Assembly: GCA_000320545.1 (NCBI GenBank) | Contig: ADNK01000550.1 | Location: 62,001-126,000 of the forward strand | DNA from: Bigelowiella natans CCMP2755 | Taxonomy: Eukaryota > Cercozoa > Chlorarachniophyceae | Length of the DNA stretch: 64,000 nucleotides | Direction of reading: 5' to 3' | Shown here: positions 1-8,607 of the stretch, piece by piece | How the letters are laid out: each line of letters opens with the position of its first letter | How positions within the stretch are numbered: the stretch's first letter is position 1 | The notes under the pieces: model-generated | What the model was told of the DNA's origin: nothing | The model's database searches: none | What the model saw: only the letters and a program-made list of their open reading frames with translations | Position numbers and translations under genes: made by a program

Positions 1-58
1 AGGCAACATAGCTGAGGATGAGAAACACTTCAATGCTTACAGCTCCCACTATCAACTC

Positions 59-415
59 ATGCAGCTCTTGCCCGCAGTGTTGTTCGTTTTGTTGGCATCG
101 ATTTCCATGAGAAAATACGCCGAAGTTAAACCTTTCGCGTGTGATGTGTGCGAGAAGCACGCATGCCATCTTTGTCACAAGCGATTTTCTACACAGGAAA
201 TCTTTAAAAAACACATGAAGACTCACAATGAAGAAAAACATTGTGACAATCACCGATGCCCTCTTTGCCACAGACGCCTTTCTGTAAAAAGGATCTTCAA
301 CAAAACCATCAGAAAACATCCCGGAGAAAGCCCCCATGACAAATGTGCTCGTTGCAAGAAGCGCGGAGACAAGAGCTGTCCTTGCGGAGGGAAGACTTCA
401 ATTGCTATTTCTTGA
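59..415 (+). CDS. C2H2 zinc-finger protein, possibly truncated at the window edge
   Basis: Function unknown; a nucleic-acid or protein-binding zinc-finger protein. The sequence shows one good C2H2 finger (CHLC, 12 residues, then HMKTH) at about residues 36-56 and a second, degenerate one (CPLC with only one matching His) further on. The tail is Cys-rich (CARC and CPCGG) and may bind another metal ion. The reading frame is open from the ATG back to the left edge of the window without a stop, so the true start may lie outside. The hydrophobic stretch just after the ATG could then be internal rather than a signal peptide. It converges with the helicase gene, with about 20 bases between the two stops. 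Confidence 0.6.
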   Translation: MQLLPAVLFVLLASISMRKYAEVKPFACDVCEKHACHLCHKRFSTQEIFKKHMKTHNEEKHCDNHRCPLCHRRLSVKRIFNKTIRKHPGESPHDKCARCKKRGDKSCPCGGKTSIAIS

Positions 416-436
416 AAACTTGCACAATAACACGCT

Positions 437-3031
437 TCAAATGTCCCTCCATATGTCACCATCAATGGCAAGGTCCTGCAAATGTTGCATCAATTTGCGA
501 TCTGCTGCATGCTGAAACATGAGTCTGCACAAACGGATCGAGTCAACCGTTTTGTAAGGATCTAAGATCTTTTCTTTCTTGAACAACACGTTCTGCTGCT
601 TTTTTTCGAATGCGGGGATGTCCATCTCGGCTACGTACTTGCGCATTTCACCGAATCCATTGATCCAGGTGTCCCATGTGTCAATGATGTTGTTGTATTT
701 GGTCACTATTTTTTGCATGAGCCGTCGCAACCTTGCATGGGAACTCTTAAACTCGTCCGAGTTGATTCCGACCTCTGATTTAAGGCGAAGTGTTTCCTCG
801 AGTAGAGATTCGCCCTTTGTGTTAAGTTGCGATCTGAGTTCTGAGAGCATGTAACTATTGCCAATGAGGCGCTTGCTTTTTGGCAGCGTGGAAATGTAGA
901 GATCAACCTGCAAAGTCCGATCAGCCTCTTTCAGCAAACCAAATTGGCACATTCGGTTAGCCCGGCCCAACAGTTGATGAAACCGAGATACATTGCGTGG
1001 GGGGTTCACCAAAACCATGCGGCGCACGGTGTAGAACTCCTCACCCTCTCCGAATATCGAAGAATCCGCAATAATTACCATGAGTCTCTCGCCAAATTGG
1101 TTAGTCGGGTCGTTAAATAGTGCCTTTTTTTGGTCAACCGTTGCCCCGTTCCATGTACCCACTCCCGTGACTTCAGGACGCAGCGTGTCTTCATCTTTTC
1201 CAATCATTGTTGATGTGATTCCGTGCTTTGTTAACATCTTTTCAATTCCGATAGCAACGCCTTTGAATCCTGCATGTCGGTCAACAAGAACCAAGGTCTT
1301 ACATCTATTTTTCACGATGGAATCTGCAATGGCTGCAACTTTGGCGTGAATCTGCATGTGCTGCGCTAAAGACTTGTCAAATACGTATTTGTCTTCGAAC
1401 ACAGTGTCGTAAGCCTTGATTGTTGACGTGATTGATTTTGAATAGTAATTAGAGTTGCAATGGAGGAGCATTCGGCTTTCATGCTCGGCGTGTTGTCTTG
1501 CGTTAGGACGGTTGTAAATAGTCGTGTGGGGGGCAACGTGCGCGAGTAGTTTTTTGTGGCTGTCATTCATAACATGCAGGTATTTTGTCATGTTCTCCCC
1601 CAACAACGGAACCTCTATCACCCGCACCGGTAAGACCCCCTCCAAAATTTGCCCCGGGTCATCAAGAGATGGTACGTTCGGAAACCTGTACGTAGTTGAC
1701 CCCAGAGTATTCATGAACATGGGTGATTGCTCGTTTGATGGGAAGAAGTAACTCACATAGCCCGCCCCGTTGGACTCGGCGTTCTTTGAGACTCCGATCA
1801 GGGTTTCCAAGGAACTTCGCAATTTCTCCTGCAGTGTCTGGTACACCCTTTTCGGGTCAATTACCAAACTCGACACTATTGGCTCATTCAATGCATCGAT
1901 TGTGTACGGAGTTGCTGTAGCGCCTACCACGATGGAGTTTCTGCATGTCCGTATGCGCACCTTTGCTACATGCAAAAACTGTTGTATGTCTTTTCTCAGA
2001 GCGCTCGGGTTGTCTAAATTGTGGAACTCATCCATGATGATGATTTTGTTCTGCAGTGGATTTTTGACATCGGTCGACGCCCAACCTACCTGTTCTTGCA
2101 TTTGACTCCATAGCAGGGCCTTGTCAGCGGATGGCGTGGCGAATGGATTGTATCGTATGATGGGGAGCGTGGTGAAAAAGGAGCTTCCAAGGTTGCTGTA
2201 GCTAAATGATCTCAAAGGCGACGACGGCCATTTGCGCATCGGTGTCAAAGCAAACACGCGTTTTGTCAAATCAGTGTACTTGTCTTCGGTCTTTTCCCAG
2301 TTGAAGTTTGGATTCTCAGCTTGATTCTCATCTGGATTGAGGAGGTTTCGAACACCATCCATTCCCTCGACGTTGTTTATGCGCATGCATCCCATGTCAA
2401 CACAGCGAGTTTTGTTTTGCTCTTTGATTGTGGCTTTGAGTATTTTGTGTCTCAAGCGAGCACGCGCGGCGATCTTGCAGATGTGCATAGTTCCAGTGCA
2501 GTTTATTATGGGGGTCAGCATCTGAAGTGTTTCTCTCCGTAGCTCGGTGTCATCTGCGCGTATTCGCGTCATTCCGTTGTTGGTTCGCCTCAAAATGGCC
2601 TTGCCAGCATCAGTTTCGTTCAATCGAGACACAATGAAATCCCGCCATCGCGTCGGGGAACGGAAAAGCTCGAGGTAGAAATTGTTTTGTAGGCCTCGCG
2701 TCGGAAATATTAGAATCTTGGGACGGACATCTTCAAAGAAAGCGGATGCTATGGATGCCATTGTCATGGTTTTACCGCTGCCTGTGCGATGGACCAACAG
2801 CATTTTCTTAGCATTTGCCTCTTCGAAAGCATAACGCACCATGTCTTGGTGTGGAAAAAGTGTGATTTTGTGTTCTGTTTCGGTCGTTTTTTTGCACGTA
2901 TAATTTTGATTAAACCATTTTTGCTTCGCAACAATGGGGTCTACGACGCCATAATCGTTCATCTGAGAAGAAATGCTAGTTGCTAGGCGCGCGGCTACTG
3001 CACTTTTGTAGCCCGATTCGCCTTGTATCAT
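437..3031 (-). CDS. D6/D11-type superfamily II helicase (viral transcription helicase)
   Basis: An 864-aa DExH helicase of the type that in NCLDVs acts in early transcription initiation (poxvirus D6 family) or termination (D11/NPH-I family); I cannot say which subfamily from reading alone. Visible motifs are Walker A TGSGKT near residues 83-88, motif II DEFHN near 334-338, motif III GATATP near 370-375 and motif VI QLLGRANR near residue 700. The N-terminal Q-like segment LFPHQDMV precedes motif I, as is usual. The first ATG in frame is at 3031; upstream the frame offers only a TTG. A long insertion separates motifs I and II, as in other viral members. Role in virion-packaged transcription is inferred from the family. 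Confidence 0.9.
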   Translation of the reverse strand: MIQGESGYKSAVAARLATSISSQMNDYGVVDPIVAKQKWFNQNYTCKKTTETEHKITLFPHQDMVRYAFEEANAKKMLLVHRTGSGKTMTMASIASAFFEDVRPKILIFPTRGLQNNFYLELFRSPTRWRDFIVSRLNETDAGKAILRRTNNGMTRIRADDTELRRETLQMLTPIINCTGTMHICKIAARARLRHKILKATIKEQNKTRCVDMGCMRINNVEGMDGVRNLLNPDENQAENPNFNWEKTEDKYTDLTKRVFALTPMRKWPSSPLRSFSYSNLGSSFFTTLPIIRYNPFATPSADKALLWSQMQEQVGWASTDVKNPLQNKIIIMDEFHNLDNPSALRKDIQQFLHVAKVRIRTCRNSIVVGATATPYTIDALNEPIVSSLVIDPKRVYQTLQEKLRSSLETLIGVSKNAESNGAGYVSYFFPSNEQSPMFMNTLGSTTYRFPNVPSLDDPGQILEGVLPVRVIEVPLLGENMTKYLHVMNDSHKKLLAHVAPHTTIYNRPNARQHAEHESRMLLHCNSNYYSKSITSTIKAYDTVFEDKYVFDKSLAQHMQIHAKVAAIADSIVKNRCKTLVLVDRHAGFKGVAIGIEKMLTKHGITSTMIGKDEDTLRPEVTGVGTWNGATVDQKKALFNDPTNQFGERLMVIIADSSIFGEGEEFYTVRRMVLVNPPRNVSRFHQLLGRANRMCQFGLLKEADRTLQVDLYISTLPKSKRLIGNSYMLSELRSQLNTKGESLLEETLRLKSEVGINSDEFKSSHARLRRLMQKIVTKYNNIIDTWDTWINGFGEMRKYVAEMDIPAFEKKQQNVLFKKEKILDPYKTVDSIRLCRLMFQHAADRKLMQHLQDLAIDGDIWRDI

Positions 3032-3142
3032 TTTGTTTTTTGTAGCGGTTGATTTGCTATTTGCGCGCCCATCATGCAAAGCTTGAGCATCACATGCACA
3101 GATTTTTTCCCAAGTGTTATTGATGTGAATTTGACATGTTGA

Positions 3143-3889
3143 TCAAATGCGCACACCACTGATTTTGGTGCTCAAAATGTCTGTGTCGACTTTGTCATCG
3201 TTGTCGTTCGTTGCAGGCAAAGCTGTTCTCCGCAAGATGTTTCTTGAAATACCCAATTGTTTCAACATCCGGTCGATGTAGTTGCACATTGATCCTTTGA
3301 TGAGGTAGAAGTCGCCCTGGAACGACAACAGCAAAGGCATGGCCGAAAGTTTAAGGAGATCGGGCGTTCGAAGGAAGGGTAGTTCACGGTCAGCAAATTT
3401 CTGACAGTCGTTTTCGTGCTCCCTGAATTTATCAATTGATTTGGTCACTGCTGCAATCAACACGTTGAATCGATTTTGGAATTTGCATTCAACATTGGTC
3501 AGTGTGATCAAGGTTTTTATGTGCAACTTGATCTTCGATTCACCCATGTGTTGTACAACGTCCTTCAGTTTGACAAAATCAAGACACTCCGGCAAACATC
3601 TGTCGATGTTCAGGAAAGTAACCCACCAACTGTTTTCCAATTTGATGTAATCCGTAGTTTTTTGGTACATGAACTTGTACCATATTTTGTACATCTCTCT
3701 TACACAGTTGTTTGCTCTTTTTTCGTATTCTTTGAAGTCCATTCGCATTCTCTTGTACCACCGAGATGACAGCAATGTGAACAGTAGATCATCACCTAAA
3801 ACCCTGTTCCAATCCTTGCAAACAGCACGTAAGACCGGCAAAGAGTGACTGTACGAGAAAACATTCTCAAGCAAAGGGGGTGGAATCAT
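3143..3889 (-). CDS. F-box protein
   Basis: A 248-aa protein with an F-box at its very N-terminus (about residues 2-42: IPPPLLENVFSY, then VLRAVCKDWNRVL and LLFTLL). F-boxes bind Skp1 and recruit targets to SCF ubiquitin ligases. The rest of the protein shows no repeat I recognise (no ankyrin, LRR, WD40 or Kelch), so the target is unknown. ATG at 3889 is the first in frame. The gene follows a stretch with two copies of an interspersed repeat, and a TTTTGGCGGG sequence lies 40 bases upstream of the ATG. Action on the host ubiquitin system is inferred from the domain. Confidence 0.72.
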   Translation of the reverse strand: MIPPPLLENVFSYSHSLPVLRAVCKDWNRVLGDDLLFTLLSSRWYKRMRMDFKEYEKRANNCVREMYKIWYKFMYQKTTDYIKLENSWWVTFLNIDRCLPECLDFVKLKDVVQHMGESKIKLHIKTLITLTNVECKFQNRFNVLIAAVTKSIDKFREHENDCQKFADRELPFLRTPDLLKLSAMPLLLSFQGDFYLIKGSMCNYIDRMLKQLGISRNILRRTALPATNDNDDKVDTDILSTKISGVRI

Positions 3890-3928
3890 GGATGCAAGAG
3901 CCACGTGCACTTGAGAAGTGTCTAGAAC

Positions 3929-3940
3929 TTTTGGCGGGTG
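3929..3940 (+). promoter_or_regulatory. E2F-like site upstream of the F-box gene
   Basis: The sequence TTTTGGCGGGTG lies 40 bases upstream of the F-box gene start and resembles the eukaryotic E2F core TTTSSCGS. The same core occurs near the MSV199-type gene at 17.9-18.3 kb. Function is inference. Confidence 0.25.
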
Positions 3941-4010
3941 ATTTTAGCCATTTGAAGATGTTGCCACACCACGCACGTTGTTTTAGCGACAAACGCAGGG
4001 CGTTTGTCAA

Positions 4011-4074
4011 ATTCTGTGTAGAGTCTGCGGTGCCGTGGAGTTCTGTGGTGATTTGGAGATTTTCTGGAGATTTA
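4011..4074 (+). repeat. Interspersed repeat, copy A
   Basis: About 64 bases starting ATTCTG and containing GTCTGCGG, CCGTGGAG, TTCTGTGGTGATTTGGAG and ATTTTCTGGAG. Near-identical to copy B at 4150-4213 and copy C at 15992-16075, all in the same orientation. No gene covers it. The 346 bases between 3890 and 4235 contain copies A and B and otherwise nothing I can identify. Confidence 0.85.
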
Positions 4075-4149
4075 AATTTTTTTAGGCAATTCGTCACAGA
4101 AACCATCCAATGGCACCCTACCCAGTCAAATTGTTGGAAGTTCTGCAGA

Positions 4150-4213
4150 ATTCTGCAAAAGGTCTGCGGAGCCGTGGAGTTCTGTGGTGATTTGGAGATT
4201 TTCTGGAGATTTA
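4150..4213 (+). repeat. Interspersed repeat, copy B
   Basis: Second copy of the 64-base repeat, displaced by 139 bases from copy A. The core from GTCTGCGG to GGAGATTTA differs from copy A by a single visible base (GCGGAGCC instead of GCGGTGCC). It lies between the stop of the gene at 4236-5363 and copy A. Confidence 0.85.
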
Positions 4214-4235
4214 CATTGAAACTTCACAATTCTTT

Positions 4236-5363
4236 TCATTGGCTTTTGATGCTGCTGCACATGTCATGCCTGACTGCAACATTTTGCTTTGATGCCGCCA
4301 ATTTGGAACAATGAAGGCGAGCTTTGTGCGCAAGTTGATGCCACTTCAAAACCACACCCTGCAATATGGTTGTGACACGGCGTTCCATGATGCGGCAAAA
4401 CACTAAGTAATCGTCGACCGCTGTTGCAGGGTCACTTTTAGACTGCTTTAGGTAGGCCTCCTTGATGACAGCCGACATTTCCTGCTCAACTCCACTTGAA
4501 ATGGCGTCAGGCGAATCTCCAAAGACGTCGTACGTGTCAGTCTTCCACAGTTGACTCAAACGACGCAAGCATTTGAGTAGCACGAGACAAATGGTCAGGA
4601 ACGTTCCCAAATGACCATTTTTAGGCATCCATTCGGTGTCATTAGAAAAAGAGTCTTCATCGGCCTTTTTGAAACAGTCTACCAACTTCATTATGGGATT
4701 CTGAATTGTGTTCAGATGTCTGTTGGTCAGTGGTTTCGAACTGATCTGCGTGATCACATCTGCATAACCATTCTTGTAACATTCTTGCATGATGTCGTTG
4801 TGTTCCAGTAGATTCATGCAATTTTTGTCCATGTCACTGTTTTCTCCATGCGCTTTGCCAATGAAAAACAATGCGAGTCTTTGCATTGTGTTCAAACCAC
4901 TTAGCTGCATTTGTTTCCGCTCCAATGCATCATTCATAGACTTGCACACAGCTTTGAATTTTTGCAGAAGGCTTTTTTGAAGTTGTTTGAGTTGTTCTTG
5001 GTCAAGTTCACCCACGCGGTATTCCACTATTTCTCTTCTTTTCTCTAGACTGAGCTTGTCATTGTACGCAGCCTTTTCTTCAAAAAGCATTCTTTGTGAC
5101 TCTTCAGCTTCCACAATGGCTTGAATCATGTAGTCATCCAGCTTCTGATTTGGGTCATTCACATCACAGTCAAAATCCAAGAATTTTGTCGCGAATTCCT
5201 CCACTGCAATCTCGCAGACACTTTTTGGTGTCTCGGGTTGTGTTTCTGGGACTTCGGTCTTCGTCTTGACAGCTTTTGGTGTTTCGACTGTCTCATTTGT
5301 ACCAGTTGTAGTGGGGTTTGTCTCCGTAATTTTGGTTTCGCCAATCTGCTGATCCGAACTCAT
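4236..5363 (-). CDS. Unknown protein with Thr/Pro/Glu-rich N-terminus
   Basis: A 375-aa protein that I do not recognise. The first 50 residues are low-complexity and rich in Thr, Glu, Pro and Lys, followed by an acidic, largely alpha-helical region with a likely coiled coil near residues 85-165 (EEKAAYNDKLSLEKRREIVE and the QEQLKQLQKSLLQK stretch). A short hydrophobic stretch (TFLTICLVLLKCL) near residue 260 is more likely a buried helix than a membrane anchor. Its 5' end overlaps the 3' end of the next upstream gene by 71 bases in another frame. ATG at 5363 is the only plausible start. Confidence 0.72.
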   Translation of the reverse strand: MSSDQQIGETKITETNPTTTGTNETVETPKAVKTKTEVPETQPETPKSVCEIAVEEFATKFLDFDCDVNDPNQKLDDYMIQAIVEAEESQRMLFEEKAAYNDKLSLEKRREIVEYRVGELDQEQLKQLQKSLLQKFKAVCKSMNDALERKQMQLSGLNTMQRLALFFIGKAHGENSDMDKNCMNLLEHNDIMQECYKNGYADVITQISSKPLTNRHLNTIQNPIMKLVDCFKKADEDSFSNDTEWMPKNGHLGTFLTICLVLLKCLRRLSQLWKTDTYDVFGDSPDAISSGVEQEMSAVIKEAYLKQSKSDPATAVDDYLVFCRIMERRVTTILQGVVLKWHQLAHKARLHCSKLAASKQNVAVRHDMCSSIKSQ

Positions 5364-5868
5364 GTTTATCGATTGGTCTCAATTTCTTCCTCAGTGTTTT
5401 TTTGATAGTAAAAGGTTGTCGTTGCAACGAAGTGTCAGGAACCAAATTGCGTTTTGCAATGTAAGCATTTTCCTTTCCTACATTAGGAGCATCTGGGTTT
5501 GGTGACAGAAAATTTTTGTTTGTAAATATTCCGTTCCATTGCTCGTTGTTGAGGTACTTGTGAAACACACGAAGACCCTGTGAATAGCGCAATGTGTTCT
5601 GTTCAACAGCTCTTTGCGAAGCCGCTTTATCCCGCGTAGTTAGCATGTTCCATTCGTCATGGGGTACACTCCATGCATCATATCTACGTTTTTGCAAACC
5701 ATATGAGGCGATTGGCCGATTCGCCATTGCGGGATCATAATGCAATCTAGACGCGTACACATGTGGATTGGAGAGCACGCGTACGTTGGGATCGCCTACC
5801 AAAATCCCATTTTGATTGGACGGACAGCTTGCAAAATTTGGGGGTTGGGTTGTTTGTGAATTGCCCAT
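5293..5868 (-). CDS. Putative N-myristoylated virion protein
   Basis: A 191-aa protein starting MGNSQTT, a good N-myristoylation signal (Gly2, Ser/Thr near position 6), which fixes the start at 5868 rather than the longer open frame to 5913. The body is rich in Asn, Pro, Tyr and Arg and resembles small virion or inner-membrane proteins of large DNA viruses in composition, but I do not recognise the family. It shares a divergent promoter region of about 150 bases with the CFWDG-family gene at 6016. Its last 71 bases overlap the start of the next gene. Virion location is inference. Confidence 0.65.
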   Translation of the reverse strand: MGNSQTTQPPNFASCPSNQNGILVGDPNVRVLSNPHVYASRLHYDPAMANRPIASYGLQKRRYDAWSVPHDEWNMLTTRDKAASQRAVEQNTLRYSQGLRVFHKYLNNEQWNGIFTNKNFLSPNPDAPNVGKENAYIAKRNLVPDTSLQRQPFTIKKTLRKKLRPIDKHEFGSADWRNQNYGDKPHYNWYK

Positions 5869-6015
5869 TGATGTTAGGCTTTTGTTTCGTCTCAGATTCG
5901 GCAATGGCTTCAATTTGTTCTTGACACAGATTCATTTTTTTTTTGGTGCAAAAATCAAGAAGCAGGCAATTTCCGATCGAACATTGATCAAAAAACACAA
6001 ATCGAACAGTAGCAC

Positions 6016-6426
6016 ATGACATGTTTCTGGGACGGAATGCTAGCCTCGCTAACCGGCGATGACAGGCAAAGGCTTGGCATGAATCCTTCAAGGCGAGGAA
6101 CGGTGCAGCAACTGATACAATGCCTCAAACATGCAAACTGTGAGACCAAAGCAATGCAATGGCAAGGTGTCATGCTGCGAAGCCAAGAACTTAAGCAGAA
6201 TGTGGAGCACGTAAACGCATACGATGCGCGCACCGCAAGTCAGGGATACCTCTGTTCAACATGTGATCCATTTTTAGCTTTGCTGAGTTACTTGATTAAA
6301 AAGAAAATCAGGCTCAACTACTGTGGCCACATGGTCGATTTTGCTCCATGCGATGCAACAAACGCCACGAAAACGTATTGCTACAAATGCAACAGAGGAC
6401 ATTTTTGGTTTGAAGGAAAAAGATGA
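6016..6426 (+). CDS. Conserved NCLDV protein of the CFWDG type, possible cysteine protease
   Basis: A 136-aa protein starting MTCFWDGM. The pattern of an N-terminal CFWDG, a central QELKQNVEH and GYLCSTCDPFLALL block and a C-terminal CNRGHFWF recalls a family of uncharacterised small proteins that I associate with large DNA viruses. A Cys followed by Trp at the N-terminus and a His near the C-terminus would suit a papain-like or OTU-like fold, but this is speculation. Two CxxC pairs (CSTC, CYKC) could instead bind zinc. The gene stands alone between a divergent and a convergent neighbour. Confidence 0.72.
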   Translation: MTCFWDGMLASLTGDDRQRLGMNPSRRGTVQQLIQCLKHANCETKAMQWQGVMLRSQELKQNVEHVNAYDARTASQGYLCSTCDPFLALLSYLIKKKIRLNYCGHMVDFAPCDATNATKTYCYKCNRGHFWFEGKR

Positions 6427-6460
6427 TGTGATTTTGTGCGTTTTCACTGTTTTCCGAAGC

Positions 6461-7201
6461 TCATCGATTCGGTGAATCTGAGAAATCTGATGTAAAACTT
6501 GGTTCAGGGTAATAAGTGGGGCGGTAAACAGGTGATGTTGGTGTGAACCAAGGTGTAGCCGGTGTAGCTGGTGCATGATTTTTTGATGAGGGGTAATTGG
6601 CTGGGTTGTCGCAACACTGCGCAAAATTTCCCTCGCATGGGCAATGTTCTCTGTGCTTTACTAACCAAGAAGGTGAATTTGGTGAATCTGATTTGGGCAA
6701 ATCGAAGACAACATTCTTGCTATCCGAGTCGATTTTTCGTTTTGCGCGTTTTGCTAACAATGTGTTTTTAGCTAATTCACGTTTGCGTTTGTTAACTCCA
6801 TGATGCCCGATGTCACTAAGCCTTCGCCGTTTGGTCAAAGGACACAGGGTGTAATTTAACTTTGCGAACAAATCCAATTCAGGAGGCAACACGCCAATTG
6901 TTTCGTCAAAAGCGTCACTTTTGTCTATGCGTTTTCCAAAATAATAGTTCATGCCGTTGTACTTTGATGCGTTTAGCACAAAACCATCATGAGCTCCATG
7001 CTCATGTGCGAGTAGTCTGCACAACTTGAGATCATTTTCCTGGGTTTTGAACAATTCTGGATTGTTTTCTAGCACTTGTTCAGCACATTCCGCAAGTTTT
7101 TCCTCAGAGTATTTTTGCAAGTGCTCGTTTTCCATGTCGGCCTCGTCAAAATCAATTGTCGACATCGTGCAATTAGCTATGATGCGCGCTCGTTTTTTCA
7201 T
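6461..7201 (-). CDS. Unknown protein, paralog of the gene at 14968-15483
   Basis: A 246-aa protein of unknown function. It shares with the 14968 gene a basic start (KKRARIIANCTMSTI against KKRANKIGGCVVSTM), a core ECAEQVLENNPELFKTQEND followed by LCRLLAHEHG, and an LCPLTKRR segment. The middle is basic with possible nuclear localisation sequences (KRRRLSD, NKRKRE, KRAKRK). The C-terminus, beyond about residue 170, has a Cys-rich patch (HCPCEGNFAQCC) and a Pro/Thr/Ser tail. A T-tract with the flank GTGTGTG lies about 80 bases upstream. The conserved Cys and His residues could bind metal; no catalytic motif is visible. Confidence 0.68.
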   Translation of the reverse strand: MKKRARIIANCTMSTIDFDEADMENEHLQKYSEEKLAECAEQVLENNPELFKTQENDLKLCRLLAHEHGAHDGFVLNASKYNGMNYYFGKRIDKSDAFDETIGVLPPELDLFAKLNYTLCPLTKRRRLSDIGHHGVNKRKRELAKNTLLAKRAKRKIDSDSKNVVFDLPKSDSPNSPSWLVKHREHCPCEGNFAQCCDNPANYPSSKNHAPATPATPWFTPTSPVYRPTYYPEPSFTSDFSDSPNR

Positions 7202-7277
7202 CGGGTTTGACTTGTTTGTTTTTGGAGTTTTTTCGTGTGAGGAGCTGCTTGGTCACCTAAAGAAATGCGCCATGGCG

Positions 7278-7295
7278 CACACACAAAATTTTTTT
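7278..7295 (-). promoter_or_regulatory. T-tract promoter-like element of the 6461-7201 gene
   Basis: Read on the minus strand this is AAAAAAATTTTGTGTGTG, about 77 bases upstream of the gene start. It matches the T-run plus GTGT flank seen ahead of many genes in this window. Promoter function is inference. Confidence 0.3.
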
Positions 7296-7377
7296 CTAAC
7301 GTCTGTCTGAAAGTTTTGTGTTGTTGCACATCATCACACACTGAGACAACAAAGACAAAAAATCTCCCAACACAAAA

Positions 7378-7533
7378 ATGAAAAAAGCCCCAACCAAACG
7401 AACAGTTCGCTGTAGTCCGATTAACAGTAGAAAAATGGTTAATGGCATAAAGTACACATGTAAAAGAACTAATGGATACGGCAAATACCCATCCTGGAAA
7501 AACATGAAGAATGGAGTACGCTTGAGGCGATGA
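7378..7533 (+). CDS. Very small basic protein (51 aa)
   Basis: An intact frame of 51 codons from ATG at 7378 to TGA at 7531-7533. The product is strongly basic (about 16 Lys/Arg), has two Cys and a GYGKYPSWKN segment, and shows balanced, protein-like composition. The opposite strand carries a 69-codon frame (7296-7505) rich in Leu and Phe that I take to be its antisense shadow. Together with the gene at 8604 it suggests a class of tiny basic proteins, perhaps DNA-binding, packaged or zinc-binding; that role is a guess. It converges with the gene at 7547-8104. Confidence 0.5.
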   Translation: MKKAPTKRTVRCSPINSRKMVNGIKYTCKRTNGYGKYPSWKNMKNGVRLRR

Positions 7534-7546
7534 AACCTTTTAACTA

Positions 7547-8104
7547 TTAGTAGACCATCTCATTCATTGCTGCGCGTCTGCGCTTTACTCGATCCGCAAC
7601 GCTCTCTTGTGGAACATCACCGTTTTTTTGCTTCATTGGAAGGCCTAAATCACACAAATTCCAATCGAGTGCTGTGAGCACGTCAATCTGAAGAATGTCG
7701 TAACATTTAGAACAGTATGTCGGGTTCAATTGTCGGTGACACAATTCGTTTGTCTCGTCAAGTGTTTCGCCGTAATAATCGTACCCAGTGTGATTTCTAG
7801 CGATGATTGACACAAGGTTGTCAATCACGTCGATCGGTCTATCGTTGTAATGTTTGTCAACTAGATTTTGTAAAGCCTTGCCGTATTTCGTGAGAATTGT
7901 TTTCACTTGCCAGTAAAAGCCACTGCTCACATTGGCAAGAAGTTTTTTGGAGATCATGCAGCTTGGTATTTGCATCATCACTTTGTCGACCACAATGTTG
8001 ATCTTAGACTCCTGCAAAAAGTGCTCGATCCTCAAAGAAGGCGTTGCTGGTGTGTTTTTCTTGCACGAGCAAATAGAACGCTGTTTTGACGTAACATCCG
8101 ACAT
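7547..8104 (-). CDS. Unknown Cys/His-containing protein
   Basis: A 185-aa protein if translation starts at MSDVTSK (8104); the frame is open for 28 more codons, with another Met (MSKHFIF) in between. It is not recognised. A central segment (YDYYGETLDETNELCHRQLNPTYCSKC) carries two CxxC/CH-type pairs and is followed by LDWNLCDLGLPMK. The layout, a helical N-terminal half, then CH pairs, then an LC-x-L-P/T segment near the C-terminus, is loosely like the 6461 and 14968 paralogs, so distant relationship is possible but unproven. The C-terminus has a basic RVKRRRAAM. A divergent promoter region separates it from the membrane protein gene at 8221. Confidence 0.62.
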   Translation of the reverse strand: MSDVTSKQRSICSCKKNTPATPSLRIEHFLQESKINIVVDKVMMQIPSCMISKKLLANVSSGFYWQVKTILTKYGKALQNLVDKHYNDRPIDVIDNLVSIIARNHTGYDYYGETLDETNELCHRQLNPTYCSKCYDILQIDVLTALDWNLCDLGLPMKQKNGDVPQESVADRVKRRRAAMNEMVY

Positions 8105-8142
8105 TATGTGTCGAAACTGCCCAAAAATAAAATGTTTAGACA

Positions 8143-8164
8143 TTTGTGTGTGAAAAAAAACATT
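8143..8164 (-). promoter_or_regulatory. T-tract promoter-like element, divergent region
   Basis: On the minus strand a T8 run follows CTAATG and precedes CACACAC, about 45 bases upstream of the ATG at 8104, between two divergent genes. Same type as other T-tracts in the window; function inferred. Confidence 0.3.
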
Positions 8165-8220
8165 AGGCCGAACAAACGTAACACACATCTAGTGCAAATA
8201 CCCACATTGCCCAACGCAAA

Positions 8221-8607
8221 ATGCTCTTCTTTGAGATACCATCGGCGTCTCAATGCAAAAACTTCTACTTCATGGCCACAGCCGCATTGATTGCCATTGA
8301 AGTAATTTTGAACTTGGTTTTCTTTGGACCCGCGTACACATTTCTCGTGGTCATGGGATATGGATTGATGATAGGCATTTTTGGAATTCTCGCATTCCTA
8401 GTTAACTACATTCTTTCTGACCTGCTGTGTGAATATCCCGCATGGAGAATAATTCAATTGGTATTTTTTTGGTTGGGGGTGGTGCATCGTGTGTCTAGCG
8501 TGCTGTATGAATATTTTGAGACCCCCGCACACACCAAAGCAAAACAAGAAGCTGCGACAGAAAAAAAAAACATAAAAGCTAAGGCAAAAGCCAAGGCTGC
8601 AAAATGA
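8221..8607 (+). CDS. Small multi-spanning membrane protein with Lys/Ala tail
   Basis: A 128-aa protein with three likely membrane helices (about residues 18-38, 40-62 and 74-96) and a highly charged C-terminal tail rich in Lys, Ala and Glu (KAKAKAKAAK at the end). The family is not recognised. Membrane proteins of this size in NCLDVs are often part of the inner virion membrane, which is the likely location here. Its stop codon overlaps the ATG of the next small gene (ATGA), suggesting coupled expression. Confidence 0.7.
   Translation: MLFFEIPSASQCKNFYFMATAALIAIEVILNLVFFGPAYTFLVVMGYGLMIGIFGILAFLVNYILSDLLCEYPAWRIIQLVFFWLGVVHRVSSVLYEYFETPAHTKAKQEAATEKKNIKAKAKAKAAK

Noticed and set aside
3880..4314. 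144-codon plus-strand frame
   Set aside because: Runs through the repeat copies and both neighbouring genes' ends; composition is not protein-like.
7296..7505. 69-codon minus-strand frame with hydrophobic product
   Set aside because: Lies antisense to the better 51-aa basic gene; its Leu/Phe-rich composition is what the complement of Lys/Asn codons gives.
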